From Fidelibacterota bacterium (GTDB taxonomy: Bacteria; Marinisomatota; SORT01), in assembly GCA_022563775.1 (NCBI GenBank), contig JADFMS010000061.1:1-7741 (forward strand): 7,741 nt of DNA. Reading direction: 5' to 3'. Below the pieces are notes generated by a model. That model saw only the letters and a list, made by a program, of their open reading frames with translations, was not told the DNA's origin and did not search any database. Below, one piece after another: positions 1 through 6,232 of the stretch. Position 1 is the stretch's first letter; every line of letters begins with the position of its first letter. The position numbers and the translations under genes were made by a program.

Positions 1-2
1 GA

Positions 3-830
3 GCACACGGAATTTTCAATACTATCGGAATCGCGGCAAATCTTTTGAGTCTTTTGTTTGCACTTGCAGCTGTTCTATGGCTTGGAGTATCGCTCAGAAA
101 ACTAATTTTTAAACCGGATACGACCACCCGGCTTCTTTTACTGATGCTGATCATTTATCCGGCATTTTTCACATGGTGGGCGACCGGTCAGTATAAATTG
201 TGGGTGATACTCCTTATTCCCTTCTGGCTTTTGATTTTTAAGAGTATGGCGATGACCGTGATTCCGGCTAATTCCCGTAGGTCAGGTCTTTATCTGATCA
301 TCACCGTTTGTATTTGGAACAGCTCCAACTTTATAGGAAATACATTACCGAAGAGTTTATATAAACCGGTAGTTTATTCACAGGTAATTGCGATAGACTC
401 ATCTCTTCGGGAATCGGACAGAATCATTTTCGATGATTTCATAAAAACAGGCGAACATCCTGAGCTGCTCTGTGAAACATTTCTACCGCAATATATTCCA
501 TACTATCTCGGTAGCAAAATCATCCAGACTTCAACCCTTCTAAATAGCCCGGAAAGGTTTTACTCTCAAATTGAATCATCCATGAATAATGGCAGCAACG
601 TTTACTCATACAGCAGCCCGGAGGAATTGAGAAATAGCTATTCAGCGAGAGAAAATTGCTTTGAGAAGATCGAATTTGAATTATTGAAAAGATACGAATT
701 TATTCCCATAACCGGTTATAAAGAAGCTACTGATATCGTCCATCATGAGAGGACACTCTCAGACGCTGAAATGCGTGATAAAATCTTATGGAAACTAAAA
801 GCCCGGGCTCATCCGAGCGGAGAAAACTGA
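3..830 (+). CDS. Polytopic membrane protein, C-terminal part (5' end outside window); possibly a GT-C-type glycosyltransferase
   Basis: The frame is open from the left edge to a TGA at 828-830, so the gene is cut and its true start is not visible; a TTG at 45 is only an internal codon in a hydrophobic stretch. The visible 275 residues begin with four hydrophobic segments: IGIAANLLSLLFALAAVLWL, a second around LLLLMLIIYPAFFTWW, a third around LWVILLIPFWLLIF, and a fourth around GLYLIITVCIW. A polar tail of about 150 residues follows, with no signal or motif that I recognise. Several helices followed by a soluble tail is the arrangement of GT-C sugar transferases (PMT/ArnT-like), and the surface-sugar gene rfbC lies downstream. 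However, the catalytic loops would be in the missing N-terminal part, so the function is inference. It could be any inner-membrane protein. A likely terminator follows 33 bp after the stop. Confidence 0.6.
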   Translation, partial: AHGIFNTIGIAANLLSLLFALAAVLWLGVSLRKLIFKPDTTTRLLLLMLIIYPAFFTWWATGQYKLWVILLIPFWLLIFKSMAMTVIPANSRRSGLYLIITVCIWNSSNFIGNTLPKSLYKPVVYSQVIAIDSSLRESDRIIFDDFIKTGEHPELLCETFLPQYIPYYLGSKIIQTSTLLNSPERFYSQIESSMNNGSNVYSYSSPEELRNSYSARENCFEKIEFELLKRYEFIPITGYKEATDIVHHERTLSDAEMRDKILWKLKARAHPSGEN

Positions 831-863
831 TCTTTATCGAATCTTAAAAGGCGATAAATCATG

Positions 864-900
864 GGAGATGATATATCCTCAAATATCATATCCGATTTTT
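864..900 (+). terminator. Probable Rho-independent terminator of the membrane-protein gene
   Basis: ATGATAT (868-874) is the exact reverse complement of ATATCAT (883-889), with an 8-base loop. Beyond one mismatch the stem extends by three more pairs (864-866 with 891-893). TTTTT follows at 896-900. The stem is AT-rich and therefore moderate in strength, but its position 33 bp after the upstream stop fits. Confidence 0.5.
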
Positions 901-922
901 AAAGCGAAATTCTAAAAAAACC

Positions 923-953
923 TTTTGAATTAGGGCATTTGCACTTATATTTG
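923..953 (+). promoter_or_regulatory. Promoter-like sequence of the Bacteroidetes type (TTTTG, 18 bp, TATATTTG)
   Basis: TATATTTG at 946-953 matches the TAnnTTTG -7 element described for Bacteroidetes. TTTTG lies at 923-927 with an 18-base spacer, slightly shorter than the usual 19-21. It points rightward into the hairpin-rich stretch from 960. In AT-rich DNA such a match can arise by chance, and the taxonomic assignment it relies on is itself inferred. Confidence 0.3.
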
Positions 954-959
954 TATAGA

Positions 960-1032
960 ACTTCCAATGAAGAAGGGAAGTGCCCCGTCAGCACATTCTC
1001 TTAGTGGATATTAAGACTCAACTGACGGAGCA
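960..1032 (+). other. Compound inverted repeat, possible structured RNA or small palindromic element
   Basis: There are two adjacent stems. ACTTCC (960-965) pairs with GGAAGT (976-981). TGCCCCGTCAG (981-991) pairs with CTGACGGAGCA (1022-1032) in 10 of 11 positions; the single mismatch is C984 against A1029. Inside the 30-base loop of the second stem, TCTTA (999-1003) pairs with TAAGA (1012-1016). The GC-rich arms stand out in an AT-rich intergenic region. No open reading frame explains them. It could be a small RNA starting just downstream of the promoter-like box, a leader structure, or a copy of a genomic palindromic repeat. Sequence alone does not decide. Confidence 0.3.
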
Positions 1033-1455
1033 TTGTAGCTGTTGTTGAAGTTTTTATTTTAAATGCTTTAATTAGTCGCTCATTTCGTAAATAACTCTTT
1101 ATAATTTATATGTGCAATTTATGTGCCATCTAAAAATATTTTAGCCTAAGTCTTTAATGTTATTTGGTTTACACTTTTTCGGCTCCCGGAATGATATTGC
1201 ATTATCGGCAACTATTTGCCACCCTATCTCTCAAATTGATATTTAGGTTCTGAAACTCTTTGCTTATTGCCTATCTTTATATGAATAACTCGAATGATGG
1301 GAGTATATGTATAAAATTCGGTTGTACGTCAACTAAAACTAATGATTTCCGACATCTGCCGTTAAGTAAGCTTCGACTAAAGTATAACTAAGATAGCCCG
1401 ATAATATTTATCAAGGACGCAAAAAGCGCATTACATAATTTGAATTTTAGCAGTC
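1033..1455. other. AT-rich intergenic stretch with no supportable gene
   Basis: I see no credible coding frame here; the longest ATG frame I followed on the plus strand (near 1158) is about 29 codons and has no ribosome site. I also see no tRNA or rRNA signature. Small features are a near-tandem copy of AATTTATATGTGC (1103-1115) as AATTTATGTGC (1116-1126), an AT palindrome CTAAAA-ATA-TTTTAG (1130-1144), and a short hairpin GGCAA-CTAT-TTGCC (1207-1220). None has an assigned role. The stretch might be decayed coding DNA, but I cannot identify what it came from. Confidence 0.5.
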
Positions 1456-1456
1456 G

Positions 1457-1502
1457 GGGCGTGATTAAAAATAGCCTATCATGAGGTATCACGCCCTTTT
1501 TT
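1457..1502 (+). terminator. Strong Rho-independent terminator ahead of rfbC
   Basis: GGGCGTGAT (1457-1465) is the exact reverse complement of ATCACGCCC (1488-1496), giving a perfect 9-bp GC-rich stem. A smaller inner stem GCCT/AGGT surrounds the loop ATCATG. Six T residues follow immediately (1497-1502). It stops rightward transcription. The nearest upstream plus-strand gene ends more than 600 bp away and has its own likely terminator, so this one either closes a non-coding transcript or acts as an attenuator in the rfbC leader. It also argues against starting rfbC at the TTG at 1501, which overlaps the T-run. Confidence 0.85.
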
Positions 1503-1563
1503 GTTACTTAAATTCATTGAACATAAGCGGCTTTTTATATACCTTTTCAATTCGGAACTACAA

Positions 1564-2133
1564 ATGGATGTACGACTTATAAATACTGATATACCGGAAG
1601 TAAAACTAATTGAAACAGCTCGTTTTACGGACGAACGTGGATTTTTCATGGAATCTTTCAACAAACAGGCTTTCGACGAATTAGGCATCCCTTCCATCTA
1701 CGTTCAGGATAATCATTCACGGTCTAAAAAAGGCGTTTTGCGCGGTATTCATTACCAGGACATGACAGCACCTATGGGAAAGCTCGTACGCTGTACCGTT
1801 GGAGAAATAGTTGACGTTGCGGTGGACCTGAGGGTTGGCTCACCAACGTTCGGGAAGCATGTAAGGGAGGTTTTATCCGATGCGAATAACCGGCTGCTTT
1901 ACATTCCGGAAGGGTTTGGACATGCTTTTTTATCGCTTTCGGACAGAACGGACGTTATGTATAAATGCACTGGATTTTATTCACCTTCCTCGGAGGGAAC
2001 AGTGGTTTGGAACGATCCTCAATTGGGGATCGACTGGGGATTAGAAGACCCGATAGTCTCCGATAAAGACGGAATGGGCAAATCTCTCAAACAATATTTG
2101 GCAGAACCCGCCTATGTTTATAAAAGTTCATAA
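1564..2133 (+). CDS. rfbC: dTDP-4-dehydrorhamnose 3,5-epimerase
   Basis: RmlC/RfbC epimerises C3 and C5 of dTDP-4-keto-6-deoxyglucose, the third step of dTDP-L-rhamnose synthesis for surface polysaccharides; it is a cytosolic cupin dimer. The product is 189 residues, the usual length, and aligns with the Salmonella enzyme almost without gaps. FTDERGFFMESF (21-32) and VQDNHSRSKKGVLRGIHYQ (47-65) are family hallmarks. The catalytic set is present: H63, K73, Y133, and D169 in SDKD, equivalent to Salmonella H63, K73, Y133 and D170. SPSSEGTVVWND (140-151) is also conserved. I start at ATG 1564 because homology begins there; the frame is open upstream to a TTG at 1501, but that codon lies in a terminator T-run. 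The Shine-Dalgarno is weak. The partner genes rfbA, rfbB and rfbD are not in the window. A 127-bp gap separates it from the salvage cluster. Confidence 0.93.
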   Translation: MDVRLINTDIPEVKLIETARFTDERGFFMESFNKQAFDELGIPSIYVQDNHSRSKKGVLRGIHYQDMTAPMGKLVRCTVGEIVDVAVDLRVGSPTFGKHVREVLSDANNRLLYIPEGFGHAFLSLSDRTDVMYKCTGFYSPSSEGTVVWNDPQLGIDWGLEDPIVSDKDGMGKSLKQYLAEPAYVYKSS

Positions 2134-2260
2134 TGATATTACATCGTTTATGACTTCGCGTATTATAAAAATAAATTTTTCCCATTCACTCTTTTCCTTT
2201 TTCAATCAATCTCTGTTAGTTAAATTACCAACACTACAAAAATCGTTATAGCGTATAAAT

Positions 2261-2659
2261 ATGGACTCAAAAGAATTAGCGACAATCGCACTGAATGCAA
2301 GGGCTCACGCCCGTGCGCCTTACTCCAATTTCAAGGTTGGGGCAGCTCTTTTGACAAAATCGGGGAAAGTATACACAGGCTCTAATGTTGAATCGTCTTC
2401 TTACGGTTTGACCATATGCGCTGAAAGAGTTGCGCTTGTGAAAGCGTTGAGCGAGGGAGACGACCAGTTCGATTCGATAGCAATCGTTTCTGAGACAGGC
2501 GCCTCCCCTTGCGGTGCATGCCGACAATTGCTTTGGGATTACACGAAAGATATACCTGTCTATCTGTCCGATGGGATCGGGGAAATCACTAAATACAATC
2601 TCTCCGATCTACTGGCTCATCCGTTTGAAGACTCACAGCTTCCTTCAACCGATGGCTGA
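2261..2659 (+). CDS. cdd: Cytidine deaminase
   Basis: Cdd hydrolytically deaminates cytidine and deoxycytidine to uridine and deoxyuridine. At 132 residues it is the short form that makes homotetramers, not the longer E. coli dimer type. The zinc site is complete: C53 and the proton-shuttling E55 in CAERVA, then C84 and C87 in PCGACRQ. N42 and E44 of NVE fit the ribose-binding pair, and the N-terminal motif APYSNFKVGAAL (19-30) is typical. It is the first gene of the salvage cluster. No Shine-Dalgarno is visible ahead of its ATG; the leader is A/T-rich with TATAAA directly before the start. Its last codons overlap udk by eight bases, so the two are probably translationally coupled, and Udk uses the uridine that Cdd makes. 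Confidence 0.95.
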   Translation: MDSKELATIALNARAHARAPYSNFKVGAALLTKSGKVYTGSNVESSSYGLTICAERVALVKALSEGDDQFDSIAIVSETGASPCGACRQLLWDYTKDIPVYLSDGIGEITKYNLSDLLAHPFEDSQLPSTDG

Positions 2660-3317
2660 TAAAGGAAAAGAAAAACCCCTGCTGATTGGGATCGCAGGCG
2701 GTACCGGCTCAGGGAAAACGCTGGTATCGAACCGGATTTATGAAGAATTAGGTTCGAAACAGGTAGCTATCATAGAGCAGGATTCGTACTATCGTGATCA
2801 TTCAGATATTCCGATTGACGACAGAAACAATCGCAATTTCGATCATCCGAATGCTTTCGATTTTGAACTGATGCGGCATCAGATAAAGAAACTAATGGAA
2901 GGGAGGGCTGTAAAGGTTCCTGTCTATGACTATAAAACTCACACTCGTAAAAAACAGAGGCGCACCGTAAAAGATCACGTTGTCATCATCCTCGAAGGGA
3001 TTCTCACACTCTTCGATCCGGGCATCCGGGCTATGATGGACATTAAAGTCTATATCGACACCCCCTCCGATACCAGGTTTATCAGAAGGCTGAACCGCGA
3101 TACGAATGAGAGAGGACGCGATATCGATTCTGTCGTGAAACAGTATCAGGAAAGTGTCAGGCCTATGCACGAACAGTTCGTGGAACCGACAAAGGCGTAT
3201 GCCGATATTATCATACCCGGCGGAGGTTATAATAACGTAGCAGTGGACCTGCTAAAAACAAAAGTGTCCTCTCTATTAACCGAGCGAATGAATAAAGTGA
3301 AAAAATCAGGGAAATAA
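2652..3317 (+). CDS. udk: Uridine/cytidine kinase
   Basis: Udk phosphorylates uridine and cytidine to UMP and CMP using ATP or GTP. The 221-residue product is close to the usual length, with a slightly lysine-rich N-terminus. The Walker A motif GGTGSGKT lies at 16-23. The family blocks follow in order: QDSYYRD (43-49), NFDHPNAFD (62-70), the substrate loop PVYDYKTHTR (90-99), VIILEGIL (111-118), the arginine-rich lid RRLNRDTNERGRD (145-157), and QYQESVRPMHEQFVEPTK (164-181). The start is ATG 2652: the same frame is open further upstream, but that part runs through cdd and carries no family sequence. The overlap with cdd (ATGGCTGA) and the absence of a Shine-Dalgarno point to translational coupling. 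Phosphoribulokinase belongs to the same superfamily, but the motifs here are those of uridine kinase. Confidence 0.95.
   Translation: MADKGKEKPLLIGIAGGTGSGKTLVSNRIYEELGSKQVAIIEQDSYYRDHSDIPIDDRNNRNFDHPNAFDFELMRHQIKKLMEGRAVKVPVYDYKTHTRKKQRRTVKDHVVIILEGILTLFDPGIRAMMDIKVYIDTPSDTRFIRRLNRDTNERGRDIDSVVKQYQESVRPMHEQFVEPTKAYADIIIPGGGYNNVAVDLLKTKVSSLLTERMNKVKKSGK
3308..3312 (+). promoter_or_regulatory. Ribosome-binding site of tdk
   Basis: AGGGA lies inside the last codons of udk, six bases before the tdk ATG at 3319. It supports that start and lets tdk be translated from the same message, one base after the udk stop. Confidence 0.6.
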
Positions 3318-3318
3318 A

Positions 3319-3885
3319 ATGCACACACCTCAATCAAACAGAGGAACCATCGAAGCGATATGCGGCGGAATGTTCAGCGGTAAAACTGAAGAACTGATTC
3401 GAAGAATCCGGCGCGCACAGATAGCCAAGCTCAAAGTGGCAATTTTTAAGCCGCAAATTGATGACAGATTCAGCGCAGACCATTTAGTCTCTCACAGCCA
3501 GTGGAAGATACCGTCGATAGCGGTCAAGGAACCATCCGAAATAATAGAAAAAGGGATGGAAGCGGATGTGCTCGGTATTGATGAAGTACAATTTTTCGAC
3601 CGCGGGATCGTAAAGATCATAGATAAACTCGCAGACTCGGGTAAAAGAGTGATTGTAGCCGGGCTCGACCAGGATTTCAGGGGAGTACCGTACGAACCTA
3701 TGCCCCAGATTATGGCGATAGCGGAATACGTTGATAAAATACTCGCCGTTTGCATGGTTTGCGGTCAGCCTGCAAACAAGACGCAGAGATTGACATCGCA
3801 AACCGAAAAAGTGGTCATTGGCGCAAACGAAGCCTATGAAGCGCGATGTCGTGAATGTTATGAACCTCCGCCGGAAGTCTCTTAG
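3319..3885 (+). CDS. tdk: Thymidine kinase (TK1-like, type II)
   Basis: Tdk phosphorylates thymidine and deoxyuridine to dTMP and dUMP. The 188-residue product has the whole TK1 layout: Walker A GGMFSGKT (16-23), a Walker B-like segment with the catalytic glutamate in IDEVQFF (E89), the conserved GLDQDFRG (115-122), and a structural zinc site formed by C145, C148, C177 and C180. The lasso region between the cysteine pairs carries TQRLTS and a Y173 that fits the conserved thymidine-binding segment. The family usually forms tetramers and is feedback-inhibited by dTTP; that is family knowledge, not visible here. It starts one base after udk, with AGGGA six bases upstream of the ATG. It completes the pyrimidine nucleoside kinases of the cluster. 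Confidence 0.96.
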   Translation: MHTPQSNRGTIEAICGGMFSGKTEELIRRIRRAQIAKLKVAIFKPQIDDRFSADHLVSHSQWKIPSIAVKEPSEIIEKGMEADVLGIDEVQFFDRGIVKIIDKLADSGKRVIVAGLDQDFRGVPYEPMPQIMAIAEYVDKILAVCMVCGQPANKTQRLTSQTEKVVIGANEAYEARCRECYEPPPEVS

Positions 3886-3903
3886 TAAATAATAAATAAC
3901 AAT

Positions 3904-3909
3904 AGGTGA
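3904..3909 (+). promoter_or_regulatory. Shine-Dalgarno site of the transporter N-terminal frame
   Basis: AGGTGA stands four bases before ATG 3914 and is the best anti-16S match I noticed in the window. It indicates that translation of the transporter is meant to start at 3914, in the frame that breaks at 4177. Confidence 0.7.
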
Positions 3910-3913
3910 AGCA

Positions 3914-4177
3914 ATGAGATTTGTCAGTCTATTCGGATTGTTGGTGTTTATCGGCATCGCATTCCTTATGTCGAATAATAAAAGCAAAATTCGCCCGAGG
4001 ATAATAATATGGGGCTTAGGACTTCAATTATTGTTTGCTTCGATCATTCTCGGAAATCCGATACTTATTATTCGGCATATGGAACGTGACACTTTCTGTT
4101 TCATTTTTCGGAATGTATTTGTTGCTCTCTTTGATACTAATGTACGCATTCAAGGACGAGATAAATCAAAAATCTGA
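3914..4177 (+). CDS. N-terminal fragment of a concentrative nucleoside transporter (frame broken)
   Basis: This 87-codon frame starts with a strong Shine-Dalgarno and gives two hydrophobic helices, VSLFGLLVFIGIAFLM and IIIWGLGLQLLFASIIL, joined by SNNKSKIRPR. This is the canonical N-terminus of CNT/NupC transporters (small helix, SxN(R/K)xxIxxR loop, WGLGLQ helix). After about residue 49 (GNP) the frame gives a charged, unconvincing tail and stops at 4177, while the adjacent +1 frame carries on as a membrane protein into the transporter body. Dropping one base in the T-pair near 4067 would read GNPILLFGIWNV and join the two frames into a protein of roughly 550 residues. It may therefore be the true 5' end of the next gene, split by an indel, or a remnant of a second transporter. 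On its own an 87-residue product is unlikely to work. Confidence 0.6.
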   Translation: MRFVSLFGLLVFIGIAFLMSNNKSKIRPRIIIWGLGLQLLFASIILGNPILIIRHMERDTFCFIFRNVFVALFDTNVRIQGRDKSKI

Positions 4178-5558
4178 TAGGAACGCTCAGCTAATACACG
4201 CTGCCCTGATTTTATTGGGTTCAGGTTTATATGCATTTTTGTTATACAAATTTGCACGATTCGGTATGACAACAATCGTATTGGGAATTTCATTTATAGC
4301 CATTTTTATACTCCGATTTATTAAAAAAACAGAATATCAAAAATATTTAGTTTCTTCATTTTTAATTTCAGGTTGGGTGTTTCTGCTTACAAATAACATC
4401 GACGGAAACGCAGGTTTTTCGGCTCTATCCGCAAAGGTAAAAACATTTTTGGAGCTTACTAATCTCGGTTCCGCTTTCCTGTTCGGTAACCTCATTGATC
4501 CGAAATATTTTGATACATTTGGTTTTCAGTTCGCCTTTGCGGTACTTCCAACCATAATATTTTTCGCGGCATTTCTTTCAATACTCTATCATCTCGGGGT
4601 AATGCAGGCGATAATTGGAGTGATGTCTAAATTCATGCGTTGGACGATGGGGACGAGTGGAGCAGAAACGCTTTCAGTGAGCGCAAACGTATTTGTCGGG
4701 CAGACTGAATCACCACTTTTAATCAAACCGTTTCTCAATGGCATGACTCAGTCCGAACTTGCGACCGTGATGATAGGAGGGTTCGCAACAGTCGCAGGTG
4801 GAGTTCTTGCCGGATATATTAAAATGGGCATTGATCCCGGCCATCTCTTAGCGGCGAGTGTTATGTCCGCCCCCGCCGCTTTGGTTATAGCCAAAATAAT
4901 TTTTCCTGAGACTGAACATTCTGAAACTGCTGGTGATGTGGATATTCCCCGAACAAAAACTGCGAGTAACCTCCTTGACGCAGCCACTGCGGGCGTGACG
5001 GACGGTCTTAAATTAGCGGTAAACGTGGGCGCAATGCTTCTTGCATTTATAGCTCTGATAGGATTAATGGATTTAATATTTAATTTTTTAGATGGAATAA
5101 TTGACGGAAACTTGTTAGGAGGAACTTATCAGGCATATTCAGGTAGCAGCGGTTTTTCGCCTGTATCCGGTGAGTATTCAGGCATTTTCCCGGGTTCCTT
5201 GAAAACTTTCTTTGGTTTTATCTTCAGACCACTTGCATGGAGCATGGGTGTCGCCTGGCAGGAAGCGGATAAGGTAGGAAATCTTCTTGGAATTAAAATT
5301 GCCCTCAATGAGTTTGTCGCTTACGCTCAGCTGAGCAGCCACATCAATGCTGGCGATCTTTCCGAACGCTCATTGATCATATCCACCTACGCTCTCTGCG
5401 GATTCGCCAATTTCTCATCTATCGGAATCCAGATCGGCGGTATATCCGCGATCGCGCCCGGAAGGCGTTCAGACCTTGCGAAAATAGGTCTCAAAGCCAT
5501 GTTCGGAGGAGCGTTAGCATCATGGATGACAGCGACTATTGCAGGCGTTCTAATTTAA
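4035..5558 (+). CDS. Na+-coupled concentrative nucleoside transporter (CNT/NupC family), main part
   Basis: CNT proteins import nucleosides across the inner membrane with Na+ or H+. The core is unmistakable: NVFVGQTESPLL (218-229) holds the N and QTE that bind Na+ and nucleoside in the Vibrio CNT; GHLLAASVMSAPAALVIAK (269-287) follows; NEFVAY (425-430) and NFSSIG (459-464) supply the second-half E, N and S contacts. Residues from about 83 to 507 make a normal-length CNT. Ahead of them lie two more helices (about 18-39 and 51-73), giving extra N-terminal membrane segments as in animal CNTs. The TTG at 4035 is only the first possible start of the frame, with no clear ribosome site; ATG 4113 or 4140 are alternatives. 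The more likely origin is a shift from the frame starting at 3914. It sits 17 bp before adk. Confidence 0.9.
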   Translation: MLRSFSEIRYLLFGIWNVTLSVSFFGMYLLLSLILMYAFKDEINQKSDRNAQLIHAALILLGSGLYAFLLYKFARFGMTTIVLGISFIAIFILRFIKKTEYQKYLVSSFLISGWVFLLTNNIDGNAGFSALSAKVKTFLELTNLGSAFLFGNLIDPKYFDTFGFQFAFAVLPTIIFFAAFLSILYHLGVMQAIIGVMSKFMRWTMGTSGAETLSVSANVFVGQTESPLLIKPFLNGMTQSELATVMIGGFATVAGGVLAGYIKMGIDPGHLLAASVMSAPAALVIAKIIFPETEHSETAGDVDIPRTKTASNLLDAATAGVTDGLKLAVNVGAMLLAFIALIGLMDLIFNFLDGIIDGNLLGGTYQAYSGSSGFSPVSGEYSGIFPGSLKTFFGFIFRPLAWSMGVAWQEADKVGNLLGIKIALNEFVAYAQLSSHINAGDLSERSLIISTYALCGFANFSSIGIQIGGISAIAPGRRSDLAKIGLKAMFGGALASWMTATIAGVLI

Positions 5559-5575
5559 TAATTTAGGCTTTGTCA

Positions 5576-6229
5576 ATGAGAATAGTGTTATTGGGCCCTC
5601 CCGGCTCAGGTAAGGGAACACAGGCGCAGCTATTAGTCGAAAAATTCGGAGTGCCACAAATTTCGACCGGTGATATTTTGAGAGACAACATAGCTAAGAA
5701 AAACGAGCTGGGAATTTTTGCCGACCGACTCTTGAAAAAGGGGGAGCTTGTCCCGGATGACCTGATACTCAGTATGATCGAGACCATTCTCGACGGAGAT
5801 AATGCCCGCTCCGGTTTTATATTTGACGGCTTCCCGCGTACGATCCCGCAGGCTGAGGGTCTTGACGATCTTCTTGAACAAAGGGGTATTGGGATCGATT
5901 ATGTCATCAGCTTTGAAATCCTCGAAGATGAGGTCGTCAACAGACTCTCCGCACGTTGGTCCTGCCCGAACTGCGGAAGTCTATTTAACACTCTTTCTCA
6001 CCCACCTTCAGAAACCGGAATTTGTGATAATTGCGGCAGCGAACTCCAGCAGAGAGACGATGACCGTCCGGATACGATTCGACACCGTTTAACGGTTTAC
6101 TCTCGCCAGACTGAACCGCTCGTAGAATACTATAAGAAGAAGGGGAATCTGACAATCATATCCGCCGGGGGCGGACCCGAAACCGTATTTGACAGAATTA
6201 TCGAGACAATTTCAAAAGACGATCTATAA
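5576..6229 (+). CDS. adk: Adenylate kinase, zinc-lid type
   Basis: Adk interconverts ATP + AMP and 2 ADP in the cytosol and is normally essential. The 217-residue product is a long-lid form. GPPGSGKGTQ (7-16) is the P-loop, QISTGDILRD (28-37) and DGFPRT (84-89, with R88) bind AMP, and R123, R127 and R160 fit the lid and catalytic arginines. The lid (about 123-162) carries four cysteines, C130, C133, C150 and C153, as two CxxC-like pairs, so it should bind structural zinc; E. coli Adk lacks this. I start at ATG 5576, where the family N-terminus MRIVLLGPPG begins, with AGG at 5565-5567; a TTG two codons earlier is less likely. In many bacteria adk follows secY in the ribosomal-protein operon; here it sits among nucleoside-salvage genes. 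Confidence 0.96.
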   Translation: MRIVLLGPPGSGKGTQAQLLVEKFGVPQISTGDILRDNIAKKNELGIFADRLLKKGELVPDDLILSMIETILDGDNARSGFIFDGFPRTIPQAEGLDDLLEQRGIGIDYVISFEILEDEVVNRLSARWSCPNCGSLFNTLSHPPSETGICDNCGSELQQRDDDRPDTIRHRLTVYSRQTEPLVEYYKKKGNLTIISAGGGPETVFDRIIETISKDDL

Positions 6230-6232
6230 TCC

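Noticed and set aside
1016..1050. ACTCAAC and GTTGAAG as integron attC core sites
   Set aside because: ACTCAAC fits RYYYAAC, but GTTGAAG fails GTTRRRY at its last base, and there is no integrase or cassette nearby; chance match.
1517..1543. Sigma-70-like promoter TTGAAC ... TATACC before rfbC
   Set aside because: The spacer is 15 bases or less for the best -10 candidates, and matches with a 17-base spacer are poor; not strong enough to annotate.
1501..1563. Upstream TTG start for rfbC adding 21 residues
   Set aside because: The TTG lies in the T-run of the terminator and the added residues have no counterpart in RmlC proteins; homology begins at ATG 1564.
831..1563. tRNA, CRISPR, IS element or phage attachment site in the long gap
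   Set aside because: I found no T-arm consensus, no regularly spaced repeats, no transposase frame and no flanking target duplications.
1479..1697. Minus-strand open frame over the start of rfbC
   Set aside because: It overlaps conserved rfbC codons and the terminator, and its product resembles no known family.
2124..2156. Hairpin AAGT-CATAA / TTATG-ACTT just after rfbC as a terminator
   Set aside because: The stem is AT-rich with a bulge and overlaps the rfbC stop, and the nearest T-run is about 20 bases downstream, so it is too weak to call.
2514..2651. Upstream extension of udk inside cdd
   Set aside because: The frame is open but lies wholly in cdd coding sequence and lacks family similarity; ATG 2652 gives the normal uridine kinase length.
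3484..3987. Long minus-strand open frame opposite tdk (167 codons)
   Set aside because: It is a shadow of tdk, which has every catalytic and zinc residue of its family; the minus frame shows no domain and crosses the tdk-transporter junction.
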